From NCBI GenBank assembly GCA_963813975.1, contig CAWFAP010000006.1, positions 2,046,001 through 2,110,000 on the forward strand: a stretch of 64,000 bases of DNA. The letters run 5' to 3'. Both the position numbers and the translations under genes were made by a program. Source of the stretch: RYN-230 sp963813975. GTDB lineage: Bacteria > Actinomycetota > Actinomycetes > Streptosporangiales > Streptosporangiaceae. Within the stretch, counting starts at the first letter, position 1, and each line of letters begins with the position of its first letter. Under the pieces are notes generated by a model. The model saw nothing but the letters and a program-made list of their open reading frames with translations, did no database searches and was not told the origin of the DNA. Shown here one piece after another: positions 32,479 through 40,650 of the stretch.

Positions 32479-34089
32479 ATGAGGTCGATGAGGAAGATCC
32501 GGGCACGCTGGTACGCGGCCGCCGGCGGCATGCTCGCCGCGGTGGCGCTGGCCGCCACGCAGGGCACCGCCGGGGCCGCCGCGTCCAGCCTGGCGCACGG
32601 CCGGGCCGGGGGGCACGGGCCCCGCTGGAGCGGGAACCTGATCGCGGACGGGAACGCCGGGGCGGGCTACTGCACCCGGGACTGGAACGCGGCCACGACC
32701 ATCCCCGGCTGGACCGTCCGCACCGGCAGCCCCAACGTCATGTGCTACGCCACCCGCCAGATCCGCCGCCCGGCCGGAGCCGCCGGGCCGGGGTTCTTCA
32801 GCTCCGGCCCGTACGGCGACTCGGCCATGACGCAGACGGCCCGGCTGGCCCGGCGGGCCGCGGCGGCCGGATCCCTGTCCTACCGGCTGTCGGGCTGGCT
32901 CGGCGGATGGAAGACCGAGCCCGGGTACGTCACGGTGTCGCTCACCTTCCTCGGGCGGTCCGGCCACCAGGCCGGCACCCCGGTCACCCTGCGCACGGTG
33001 AGCCGGGCCGACCGGCACGGCCGGAGCGGTTTCCTGCGCCGCGCGGCGACGGGGGCGGTGCCCGCGGAGACGGCGTCGATGCGGGTCACGGTGCGTTTCC
33101 GGGACAGCTCCACCCCGCCCGGCGGGGAGCCCGAGCCATCCGGCCCGGGCGGCGGCATGCTCGATAGCCTTTCTCTCAAACTGTCGGTTCCGGTGCCTGC
33201 GGCCCGGCTGGCGCCCATCAGGGCGGCCGTGCCGCACTACGCCCACGTCTTCATGATCATGATGGAGAACACCAACGGCGGAGCCGTGCTGTCGGGCCGC
33301 AGCCACATGCCGTTCTTCCACCGCCTGATGGCCCAGGGCGCCACGCTGGCCAACGACCACGGCGTGTACCACCCCAGCGACGAGAACTACCTGGCCGTCG
33401 CGGGCGGCGACACCTACGCCCACGGCGCCATCTACTGGCCGGACATCAACGACCCGAACCGCAACCTCGCCGACGAGCTCGAGGCCAGGTCGCAGACCTG
33501 GAAGGCGTACGAGCAGGGGATGGGCTACCGGTGCAACGACCGGGCGTCGACCGAATTCACCTACGACAAGTACTACTACCCCGACGACGCGCCGTTCATC
33601 AACTACACCGACGTCAGCGGCAGCCGGGCCCGGTGCAAGGCGCACCTGGTCAACGCGAGGCAGCTGGGCCCGGACCTGGCCAGCGCGGCCACCACGCCGG
33701 ACTTCTCCTGGATCGCGGCCGACGACTACTACGACGGTGAGGCGGCCGGCCAGGGTAATGCCCGCAGCCGCGCGGTCCAGGATGGCTGGCTGAAGCGGAC
33801 CATCATCCCGATCCTCACCTCGCCCGCCTGGCGGACGCAGAAATCGCTGCTCATTGTCACCTGGGACGAGGCCGGCATCACGGCCCGCACGGCCGAGCCG
33901 GGTAACCGAGTCGCGGCCGTGCTGCTGGGGTCGCAGGGCTCGGTCCGGGCCGGTTACGTCAGCCCGGTCCGGTACGACCACTACTCGGCCGCCCGGACCC
34001 TCGAGGAAGCCCTGGGCGTCGCGCCGTTCACCGCGAACGACGCGTACGCCACGCCGTTCAACGACGTGTTCACCAGGCGGCCCTGGTGA
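32479..34089 (+). CDS. Secreted phosphoesterase family protein (phospholipase C/acid phosphatase type)
   Basis: A 536-residue exported protein. The signal peptide has RSMRKIRARW then a hydrophobic stretch ending near TAGA-A (about 33). Residues about 48-230 form a beta-rich galactose-binding-like domain (WSGNLIADGNAGAGYCTRDW, SLSYRLSGWLGGWKTEPGYVTVSLTFLG). From about 250 the phosphoesterase domain (PF04185 type) begins: YAHVFMIMMENTNGGAVLSG, YHPSDENYLAVAGGDTYAHG, PDFSWIAADDYYDGE, LLIVTWDEAGITA and VRYDHYSAARTLEEALGV. Family members hydrolyse phosphomonoesters or phospholipids. ATG 32479 is given; ATG 32488 would also keep the signal. Confidence 0.87.
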   Translation: MRSMRKIRARWYAAAGGMLAAVALAATQGTAGAAASSLAHGRAGGHGPRWSGNLIADGNAGAGYCTRDWNAATTIPGWTVRTGSPNVMCYATRQIRRPAGAAGPGFFSSGPYGDSAMTQTARLARRAAAAGSLSYRLSGWLGGWKTEPGYVTVSLTFLGRSGHQAGTPVTLRTVSRADRHGRSGFLRRAATGAVPAETASMRVTVRFRDSSTPPGGEPEPSGPGGGMLDSLSLKLSVPVPAARLAPIRAAVPHYAHVFMIMMENTNGGAVLSGRSHMPFFHRLMAQGATLANDHGVYHPSDENYLAVAGGDTYAHGAIYWPDINDPNRNLADELEARSQTWKAYEQGMGYRCNDRASTEFTYDKYYYPDDAPFINYTDVSGSRARCKAHLVNARQLGPDLASAATTPDFSWIAADDYYDGEAAGQGNARSRAVQDGWLKRTIIPILTSPAWRTQKSLLIVTWDEAGITARTAEPGNRVAAVLLGSQGSVRAGYVSPVRYDHYSAARTLEEALGVAPFTANDAYATPFNDVFTRRPW

Positions 34090-34172
34090 GCCACGAGCTC
34101 TGGTGAGCCACGGGCCCGCCCCGCCCGGACCCCGTACCGCCCGCCTGACCCGAACCATCTACAGTCTTCGGC

Positions 34173-35003
34173 ATGCGATTTGCCACGATCCGGACTCCGG
34201 ACGGAACCACGGCCGCGCGGCTGGACGGGGATGTGCTGGTGCCGCTGGCCGCGGCCGATGTCGGCGCGCTGCTGGCCCGAGGCGAGGGCCCGGTGGCCGC
34301 GGAGCGGCCCGGGACCGACCCGGTGCCGGCCAGCGAGGCCAGCTTCGCCCCGCTCATCCCGCAGCCGTCCAAGGTGCTGTGCGTGGGCCTGAACTACCGC
34401 GCCCACATCCTGGAGACCGGGCGGGACCTGCCGGAATACCCGACCCTGTTCGCCAAGTTCGCGCAGACCCTGCTCGGCGCCGGTGACGACCTGGTGCTGC
34501 CCGCGGTGAGCGACCGGGTCAACTGGGAGGTCGAGCTGGGCGTGGTCATCGGCCGGCCGATCTACCGGGCCAGCCCGGACGAGGCAGCGGCGGCCATCGC
34601 GGGGTACACGGTCACCAACGACGTGAGCATGCGGGACTGGCAGAACCGCACGCTGCAGTGGCTGCAGGGCAAGATGTTCGAGCGGAGCACCCCGGTCGGC
34701 CCGTACCTGGTCACCGGGGACGAGGTCGGCAACGCCGCCGACCTGGAGGTCCGCTGTGAGGTGGACGGGGCCGTGATGCAGCAGTCCCGCACCTCAGACC
34801 TGCTGTTCGGCCCGGCCGAGATCGCGGCCTACGCCAGCCAGGTCATCACGCTGCTGCCAGGAGACCTGCTGCTCACCGGCACGCCGGGCGGGGTAGGGAA
34901 CGCGCGGAAGCCGCCTGTCTACCTCCAGCCCGGCCAGACGCTGCGCACCGTCATCGAGGGTGTCGGCGAGTGCGTCAACCGGTGCGTGCCGGACAAGGCC
35001 TGA
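34173..35003 (+). CDS. Fumarylacetoacetate hydrolase family protein (second copy)
   Basis: A 276-residue FAH-superfamily enzyme. Conserved blocks are KVLCVGLNYRAHILETGRDLPEYPTLFAKF, the metal ligands in NWEVELGVVIGRPIY (Glu-x-Glu), TVTNDVSMRDWQNRTLQWLQGKMFERSTPVGPYLVT and LLPGDLLLTGTPGGVGNARKPPVYLQPG. The RDWQ...KMFE...P block is typical of the acylpyruvate hydrolase/2-hydroxyhepta-2,4-diene-1,7-dioate isomerase branch. It differs clearly from the FAH protein at 682. The gene stands alone, 91 bases ahead of adk. Confidence 0.88.
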   Translation: MRFATIRTPDGTTAARLDGDVLVPLAAADVGALLARGEGPVAAERPGTDPVPASEASFAPLIPQPSKVLCVGLNYRAHILETGRDLPEYPTLFAKFAQTLLGAGDDLVLPAVSDRVNWEVELGVVIGRPIYRASPDEAAAAIAGYTVTNDVSMRDWQNRTLQWLQGKMFERSTPVGPYLVTGDEVGNAADLEVRCEVDGAVMQQSRTSDLLFGPAEIAAYASQVITLLPGDLLLTGTPGGVGNARKPPVYLQPGQTLRTVIEGVGECVNRCVPDKA

Positions 35004-35094
35004 CCGGGCCGCAGGCCGGGACCATCAGGCAGCACGGCCAGACCGGGCCGGGCCGCCGCTCCCGCGGCCGCCCCGAGTGTGTCAGGGTTACTGC

Positions 35095-35778
<684 letters not shown>

Positions 35779-35824
35779 GCCCGGGGGGAACGCCCGGGCC
35801 CGGATGCGCCGCCGGGGGGGTCCC

Positions 35825-36916
35825 GTGCGGGTCGTGATCGCCCCCGACTCGTTCAAGGGCAGCATCAGCGCGGCCGCGGCGGCGGCCGCGCTGGCCGGCG
35901 GGTGGCGCACCGTCCGGTCCCGTGACGAGCTGGTCTGCGTGCCGCTGGCGGACGGCGGCGAGGGCACCCTGGACGTGCTCGCCGCGGCGGTGAGCGGGGC
36001 CCGCTGGCACCAGGAGCGGGTCACCGGCCCCGCGGGCCGGCCGGTGGACAGCGCGTGGCTGGAGCTGCCCAGCGGCATCGCGGCCGTGGAACTCGCCCGG
36101 GCCAGCGGGCTGCCGCTGCTGGCCCGGCCTGACCCGCTGGGCGCGCAGACGACCGGGCTCGGCGAGGTGATCGGCCACGCGCTGGACCGCGGGGCCCGTG
36201 AGGTGCTGATCGCGCTCGGCGGCTCGGCGTCCACCGACGGCGGGACCGGCGCGCTGGCGGCGCTCGGCGCCCGGTTCCTCGACGCCTCCGGTGCGCCGTT
36301 GCCGCCTGGGGGCGGGGCCCTGCGGGGCCTGGCCGCAGTGGACCTGGCCGGCCTGCGGCCGGCCCCGGCCGGCGGGGTCGGCTGCCTGTCGGACGTGCAC
36401 GCCCCCCTGCTCGGCCCGGCGGGGGCGGCGGCCGTGTTCGGCCCCCAGAAAGGCGCGGGCGCGGTCCAGGTGCGCCAGCTCGAGGACGGCCTGGCCCGGC
36501 TGGCCGGCTGCCTGGGCGGTGATCCCGGCGCCCCGGGCGCCGGGGCGGCCGGCGGCACCGGGTACGGGTTCGCCGCCGCCTGGGGAGCGAAGATCGGCCC
36601 GGGGGCAGCGCAGCTCAGCCGGCTGGCCGGGCTGGACCAGGCGCTGGCCGGGGCGTCCCTGGTGATCACCGGTGAAGGCCGCTACGACGACACCTCTGGA
36701 ACCGGGAAGGTCGTCGGCACGGTGTTCGCCGCCGCGGCGGCCGCCGGGGTGCCCGCCGCCCTGGTGGCCGGGCAGATCGCGGCCAGCCCGCCGCCTGCCG
36801 TGTCCTGGGCCGTGGGCCTGGCCGATCTGGCCGGCGGCCCGGCCCCGGCGCTGGCTGACCCTGGGCGCTGGCTCCGGCAGGCCGGCCGGGAACTCGCCGC
36901 GCAGGCCGCCCGCTGA
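35825..36916 (+). CDS. Glycerate kinase
   Basis: A 363-residue glycerate kinase (GckI/GarK family) phosphorylating D-glycerate with ATP. Key blocks are VVIAPDSFKGSISAAAAAAALAGGW at the start, VPLADGGEGTLDVL (about 39-52), VLIALGGSASTDGGTGALAALGARF (about 129-153), FGPQKGA, and LVITGEGRYDDTSGTGKVVGTV near 280. I chose GTG 35825 since family homology begins at once (RVVIAPDSFKG); ATG 35804 would add seven residues. No glycolate or glyoxylate genes are adjacent. Confidence 0.92.
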   Translation: MRVVIAPDSFKGSISAAAAAAALAGGWRTVRSRDELVCVPLADGGEGTLDVLAAAVSGARWHQERVTGPAGRPVDSAWLELPSGIAAVELARASGLPLLARPDPLGAQTTGLGEVIGHALDRGAREVLIALGGSASTDGGTGALAALGARFLDASGAPLPPGGGALRGLAAVDLAGLRPAPAGGVGCLSDVHAPLLGPAGAAAVFGPQKGAGAVQVRQLEDGLARLAGCLGGDPGAPGAGAAGGTGYGFAAAWGAKIGPGAAQLSRLAGLDQALAGASLVITGEGRYDDTSGTGKVVGTVFAAAAAAGVPAALVAGQIAASPPPAVSWAVGLADLAGGPAPALADPGRWLRQAGRELAAQAAR

Positions 36917-37016
36917 CGGCAGCGGCTGACCGGCCGGGCGCTGACCTGGCGGGCCGGGCCGGGGCGGTGGCGGGCCGGGCGGAACAGCGGGGAGCCTGCC
37001 AACTACCCTGGTCCGC

Positions 37017-37961
37017 GTGCGGGACATCGCGGTGTTCAGCGGCAGCGCCCATCCGGAGCTGGCCGCCGAGATCTGCGCAGACCTGGGTGAGCCACTCCGC
37101 CCGGTGCGGCTGCGCCGCTTCGCCAACGACTGCCTGGAGGTGCAGCTCCAGTCCAACTGCCGGGAACGTGACGTGTTCCTCATCCAGCCGCTCTGCCCCC
37201 CGGTCCAGGAGCACCTGGTCGAGCTGCTGCTCATGCTGGACGCGGCCCGGGGCGCCTCGGCGGCCCGCGTCACCGCGGTCATCCCGCACTACGCGTACGC
37301 GCGGTCCGACAAGAAAGACATGCCCCGCGTGGCGATCGGCGGCCGAATGGTCGCGGACCTGCTGGTCACCGCGGGCGCTGACCGGGTACTGACGATGACC
37401 CTGCATTCCCCGCAGGTGCACGGCTTCTTCTCGGTGCCGGTCGATCACCTGCACGCGCTGCGCGAGCTGGCCAGCCACTTCCGCGGCCAGGACCTGTCGA
37501 ACACGGTGGTGGTCTCGCCCGACCTGGGCAACGCCAAGCAGGCCGCGGCCTTCGCGCGCCGGCTCGGGCTGCCGGTCGCGTTCGGCGCGAAGCAGCGGAT
37601 CAGCGACCGGGAAGTCACGATCGCGTCCATCATCGGCGACGTCACCGGGCGGGACGTGATCGTGCTGGACGACGAGATCGCGCGGGGGAGCACGATCCTC
37701 GAACTGCTGGACCGGCTGCGGGAGCGCGACGCGCGGTCAGTCCGGGTCGCCTGCACGCACGGCCTGTTCGCCGGGGACTCGCTGAAGCGGATTGAGTCGG
37801 CACCCGAGGTGACCGAGGTGGTGACCACCAACACGGTGCCGATCCCCAGCCATCTCCTCGGCGGGAAGCTCGAGGTCATCTCGCTGGCCCCGGCGCTGGC
37901 CGAGGCCATCCGCCGGATCCACGAGGGTGAGTCCGTCAGCGTCCTGTTCGGCCCGGACTGA
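37017..37961 (+). CDS. prs: Ribose-phosphate pyrophosphokinase
   Basis: A 314-residue PRPP synthetase making the precursor of nucleotides, histidine and tryptophan from ribose 5-phosphate and ATP. Conserved blocks are SGSAHPELAAEICADLG, RFANDCLEVQLQSN, the ATP loop HYAYARSDKKDMPRVAIGGRMVADLL (91-116), LHSPQVHGFF, VVSPDLGNAK and the PRPP loop VIVLDDEIARGSTIL (214-228). The PRPP loop reads DDEIARGST instead of the common DDxIDTGGT, and the usual RQD of the ATP loop is RSD, so this is a divergent paralogue rather than the canonical enzyme linked to glmU. Confidence 0.87.
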   Translation: MRDIAVFSGSAHPELAAEICADLGEPLRPVRLRRFANDCLEVQLQSNCRERDVFLIQPLCPPVQEHLVELLLMLDAARGASAARVTAVIPHYAYARSDKKDMPRVAIGGRMVADLLVTAGADRVLTMTLHSPQVHGFFSVPVDHLHALRELASHFRGQDLSNTVVVSPDLGNAKQAAAFARRLGLPVAFGAKQRISDREVTIASIIGDVTGRDVIVLDDEIARGSTILELLDRLRERDARSVRVACTHGLFAGDSLKRIESAPEVTEVVTTNTVPIPSHLLGGKLEVISLAPALAEAIRRIHEGESVSVLFGPD

Positions 37962-38090
37962 CCCCCGGCTCCACGGTCTGGAGGCCGGTCATCCGCCCTG
38001 GCCGGGCTGGGCGTCCAGGTGCCCGCCGGTAGCGAGGCCGTGACCACCCGTACCCGCGATGGGCTGCGGCAGGCCGGCACGCTGGTTGCC

Positions 38091-38125
38091 CCCGGACAAG
38101 CCTCCGGGTGTCCCGCCATTTTTTT
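38091..38125 (+). terminator. Possible terminator after prs
   Basis: CCCGGA (38091-38096) and TCCGGG (38103-38108) form a six-pair stem, followed after ten bases by a T7 run (38119-38125), which is rare in this genome. It lies 130 bases beyond the prs stop. Confidence 0.4.
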
Positions 38126-38146
38126 ACGTGCTGGCTGATGCTGGCG

Positions 38147-38340
38147 GGCATAACGGCCCGGGAGAGGGAAGAATCCGCGGGGAGATTTTTTTTCTCCCAC
38201 CGCGGTCTGTCACGTAGGACCGGCTACCCGCGCACGTTATTTCGCTGCTCGCTGGGGACCCGGTTATGAGCATCATCGCGCGGGTCATTCCCGGCCGGCT
38301 GCAGGAACGTTAGATAATGCTGATCCGCGCGGGGAGCGCC
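38147..38340 (+). pseudogene. Decayed copy of the GlsB/YeaQ-type gene: leader and first codons
   Basis: From about 38175 this stretch aligns with the leader and start of the intact gene at 39044: a hairpin, then ACCGG-CTACC, then CGGTTATG-GCATCATCGC at the start codon (ATG 38266). The reading frame gives MSIIARVIPGRLQER and stops; the intact copy gives MGIIAWIVLGLVAGL. Beyond that only short matches remain (GCAGG, ATGCTG-TCC), fading by about 38340. So a tandem paralogue once lay here and has decayed, while its upstream region stayed fairly similar. Confidence 0.65.
38175..38205 (+). promoter_or_regulatory. Hairpin with a T-loop in the decayed GlsB leader
   Basis: CCGCGG-GGAGA (38175-38185) pairs with TCTCC-CA-CCGCGG (38193-38205), an 11-pair stem with a two-base bulge and a loop of seven T. 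A smaller counterpart, GGGAG-N7-CTCCC, stands at the equivalent place before the intact gene (about 38959-38975). Conservation of the structure despite sequence change hints at a regulatory leader element. Confidence 0.45.
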
Positions 38341-39043
38341 GGGCAACGCCCCACCGGCGCAACCTGCGTTCCCCGGGCGGTCCGGCCGTGAGCAGGCGGA
38401 CTGGGCCGGTCCAGCCCGCACGCGGGCGGGTACCTCGCCTGGCACCGGATCATAGTGGTCACGGCCGCGGACGGCGGCGCGGCCGGCCCCGGTCCCCAGG
38501 CCAGCGACCGCCCAGGCCAGCCTGCTTTCGTACCCGTCACCTCTCCGCTGAGCGGGCCGTCCATGCACCCGTCCGGCGGGCGCCTGACGACGCGCCCCTG
38601 GCCTTGGGGCACGGTGGCCAGCCCGGCGTGGCCGCAGGCCAGTGCTGGCACTGGCCTGCCCAGCCCGATGCAACCCCGCTGCCATTGTGCCGGGAGTTAG
38701 CCCGTATTTGGGTCGGGATTTTACGGCACATCCCGGGCCATACTAGCCGATGTTCCCGTGGTGCCGGTGCGGGAAAATACGGTTATGGCATGAATTCCCT
38801 ATACGCGGAACCCGGGAAGGGCTAAAATATGGCAGACCGCTCCGGACCCTGGCCGCTGCACCCGCTAAATATCCGCGGCTGGATGCAGGGCCCGGTTTTT
38901 CGTGCACGGAAACGATGCCGGCAAGACGCCGCTAACCGAGGGACGGTGAGAACTCGAGGGAGGATTCTTCTCCCGCTGCGATCTGCCTAAGCATGACCGG
39001 ACTACCGCGTGCGTCATCTCGCAACTGGCTAAAGGAGTCGGTT
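38341..39043. other. Non-coding, relatively AT-rich stretch before the GlsB-type gene
   Basis: About 0.7 kb without a credible gene. GC drops locally around 38695-38860, with several A/T-rich words, suggesting promoters or decayed material. The last 125 bases (from about 38919) are the leader that is duplicated at 38147. No RNA gene recognised. Confidence 0.4.
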
Positions 39044-39355
39044 ATGGGCATCATCGCCTGGATTGTTCTCGGCCTGGTCGCAGGCTTGCTCGCCAACATG
39101 CTGGTCCCTGGCAGGAGATCACAGGGTCTTATCCTCACCTGCCTCATCGGCATCGCGGGGGCACTGCTCGGCGGCTGGCTAGCCACCAAGCTGTTCCACA
39201 TCCACAGCCTGCACGGATTCTTCAATGTCTCCACCTGGATCACCGCGATCATCGGCGCAGCGATCCTGCTGCTCGCGTTCCACCTGATCACCGGGCGGCG
39301 GTCCTCCAGCCGGTCTGGCCGGTCTGGCCGGTCCCGCCGGTACGCACGTCGCTAA
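39044..39355 (+). CDS. GlsB/YeaQ/YmgE family membrane protein
   Basis: A 103-residue transglycosylase-associated-type membrane protein with three hydrophobic helices: MGIIAWIVLGLVAGLLANML (1-20), GLILTCLIGIAGALLGGWLATKLF (about 28-51) and WITAIIGAAILLLAFHLI (about 65-82). The GLxAGLLAxxLxPG pattern and the central GIxGAxLGG pattern are typical. The C-terminus is a Ser/Arg tail (SSSRSGRSGRSRRYARR). Relatives are stress-induced; the biochemical role is unknown. AAAGGAG lies six bases before ATG 39044. A decayed copy of its 5' part stands at 38147. Confidence 0.9.
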   Translation: MGIIAWIVLGLVAGLLANMLVPGRRSQGLILTCLIGIAGALLGGWLATKLFHIHSLHGFFNVSTWITAIIGAAILLLAFHLITGRRSSSRSGRSGRSRRYARR

Positions 39356-39543
39356 GGCACGCCGGAGCCGGCCCGGGCGGGGTGCGTGCGTGAGGACGGC
39401 GTCCTCGTACTGCTTACCCGGGCCGGCTTCCGCGGGCCCGGCACCGGGCACATCTACCGTGCTCTGTTCGCGCTGGACAGCCGAGTCGTCGTCGGGCCGG
39501 CCACGGGCAAGCCGCCGGATGTGACGCGCCGGGCCGTGGCGGA

Positions 39544-40449
39544 TCAGCTGCCCGGTGCCAGGTCGCGGTAGCGAGCCTCGATCAGGCAGTACAGCCCATA
39601 GCAGAGCAGGCCGGATGCGAGCAGGGCCAGCAGCCAAGCCCCGCCAGCGGAGCCGGCCACCGAACGGAAGATCGCGTCCAGCCCTTTCGCCTGTTTCGCG
39701 CTGGACAGTACCGCGGCCTTGAGCACGAAGACACCGACCAGCACGACAACGACGGCCCGCGCGACGCAGCCACATCCGCCCAGCGCCCTAGTAAGCATGG
39801 CCAGCGCGCGGGGCATGTGCTCTGCGGTGAACCGCTCCCGGAAGCTCAGACGAACCGACCGGCGGCCGATCTCCAGCCCAGCCGCCACGGCCAGGACACC
39901 GGCCAGGATCAGGAGCGCCCGGCCCCATCCCGTTCGCAGCAAGACCGCGGTCACGTCCGTGTCCTGCCGCTGCTCCGACAGCGCTGTCTGCGGCGGAGGA
40001 GTTCCGGCCAGGAGCCGGGCGGTGCTCAGGCAGAAGACCAGGTACAGCAAACAGCCCCACAACGACACCGCACGCTGACGCCACCGGCCCATCGCGCCCG
40101 CCGCGCGTGAAGGCCGGAACACGGCTTCGATCAGCTGGGTGAGCGCGTACGCGCCGAGCCCAGCGACGAGCACGACCAGCGAGACACGCCCCCACGCAGG
40201 AGCGACGGCCTCCTGCACGGCCCCGGCGGCGCTCGCGGGCGCGGCCGTCCCCCGGTGCGCGGCAAGCGCCAGGCGCAGGCCAAGGGAACCGACGAGGACA
40301 TAAACCGTGCCACGGCACACCAGACCCAGCCGGGACACCGCGCGCAGCCACACGCCCGACGCGCCCCGCGCCAGAGATGCGCCAGCGGCGTCCAGCCTCG
40401 TCCCGGCTGTCCTGCCTCGCCCATGGGTGCTCTTCAACGGGCGCCTCAC
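39544..40449 (-). CDS. DUF1206 membrane protein
   Basis: A 301-residue integral membrane protein with three similar halves of two helices each, the DUF1206 arrangement: LGLVCRGTVYVLVGSLGLRLAL, GYALTQL-like GLGAYALTQLIEAVFR, then ALLILAGVLAVAAGLEIGRRSVRLSFRERF, and CVARAVVVVLVGVFVLKAAVLSSAKQAKGLDAIFRSVAGSAGGAWLLALLASGLLCYGLYCLIEARYR. The repeated RGxVYxLVG and GLDAxxR...GxxLLxxxAxGLxxYGxY motifs define the family. Function unknown. The start is GTG 40449 without a strong ribosome site. Confidence 0.9.
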   Translation of the reverse strand: MRRPLKSTHGRGRTAGTRLDAAGASLARGASGVWLRAVSRLGLVCRGTVYVLVGSLGLRLALAAHRGTAAPASAAGAVQEAVAPAWGRVSLVVLVAGLGAYALTQLIEAVFRPSRAAGAMGRWRQRAVSLWGCLLYLVFCLSTARLLAGTPPPQTALSEQRQDTDVTAVLLRTGWGRALLILAGVLAVAAGLEIGRRSVRLSFRERFTAEHMPRALAMLTRALGGCGCVARAVVVVLVGVFVLKAAVLSSAKQAKGLDAIFRSVAGSAGGAWLLALLASGLLCYGLYCLIEARYRDLAPGS

Positions 40450-40650
40450 TTCTGCTCAACAGTACGCGCGTTCCGCCGGGCCAGTGAGGTGCCGCGCAGC
40501 GCGATACCGCTGCCGATGACCCACACCCCACCAGCACCAGCCTGGCCTGCCGCGTGGATAGCAGGCCCGGTACAGACCCGGTCGCGACCGTGCGGATGAC
40601 CACGGTGAGCCAGATGGCCACGAGCCCTGCGGCCAGGCTGGCGCTTCCGG

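Noticed and set aside
38700..38830. Possible third copy of the GlsB leader (CGGTTATGGCAT at about 38782)
   Set aside because: Only about a dozen bases resemble the intact start region and no hairpin or further similarity surrounds them.
39386..39571. Short plus-strand frame beginning GTG with a peptide-like sequence between the GlsB-type and DUF1206 genes
   Set aside because: It overlaps the 3' end of the DUF1206 gene, has no family resemblance and no convincing ribosome site; probably chance or an old remnant.
40450..40650. Hydrophobic minus-strand peptide (LAAGLVAIWLTVVIRTVATG) between the DUF1206 and Mo hydroxylase genes
   Set aside because: No start codon with ribosome site and no end of its own; it could be a membrane-protein remnant but the evidence is too thin to annotate.
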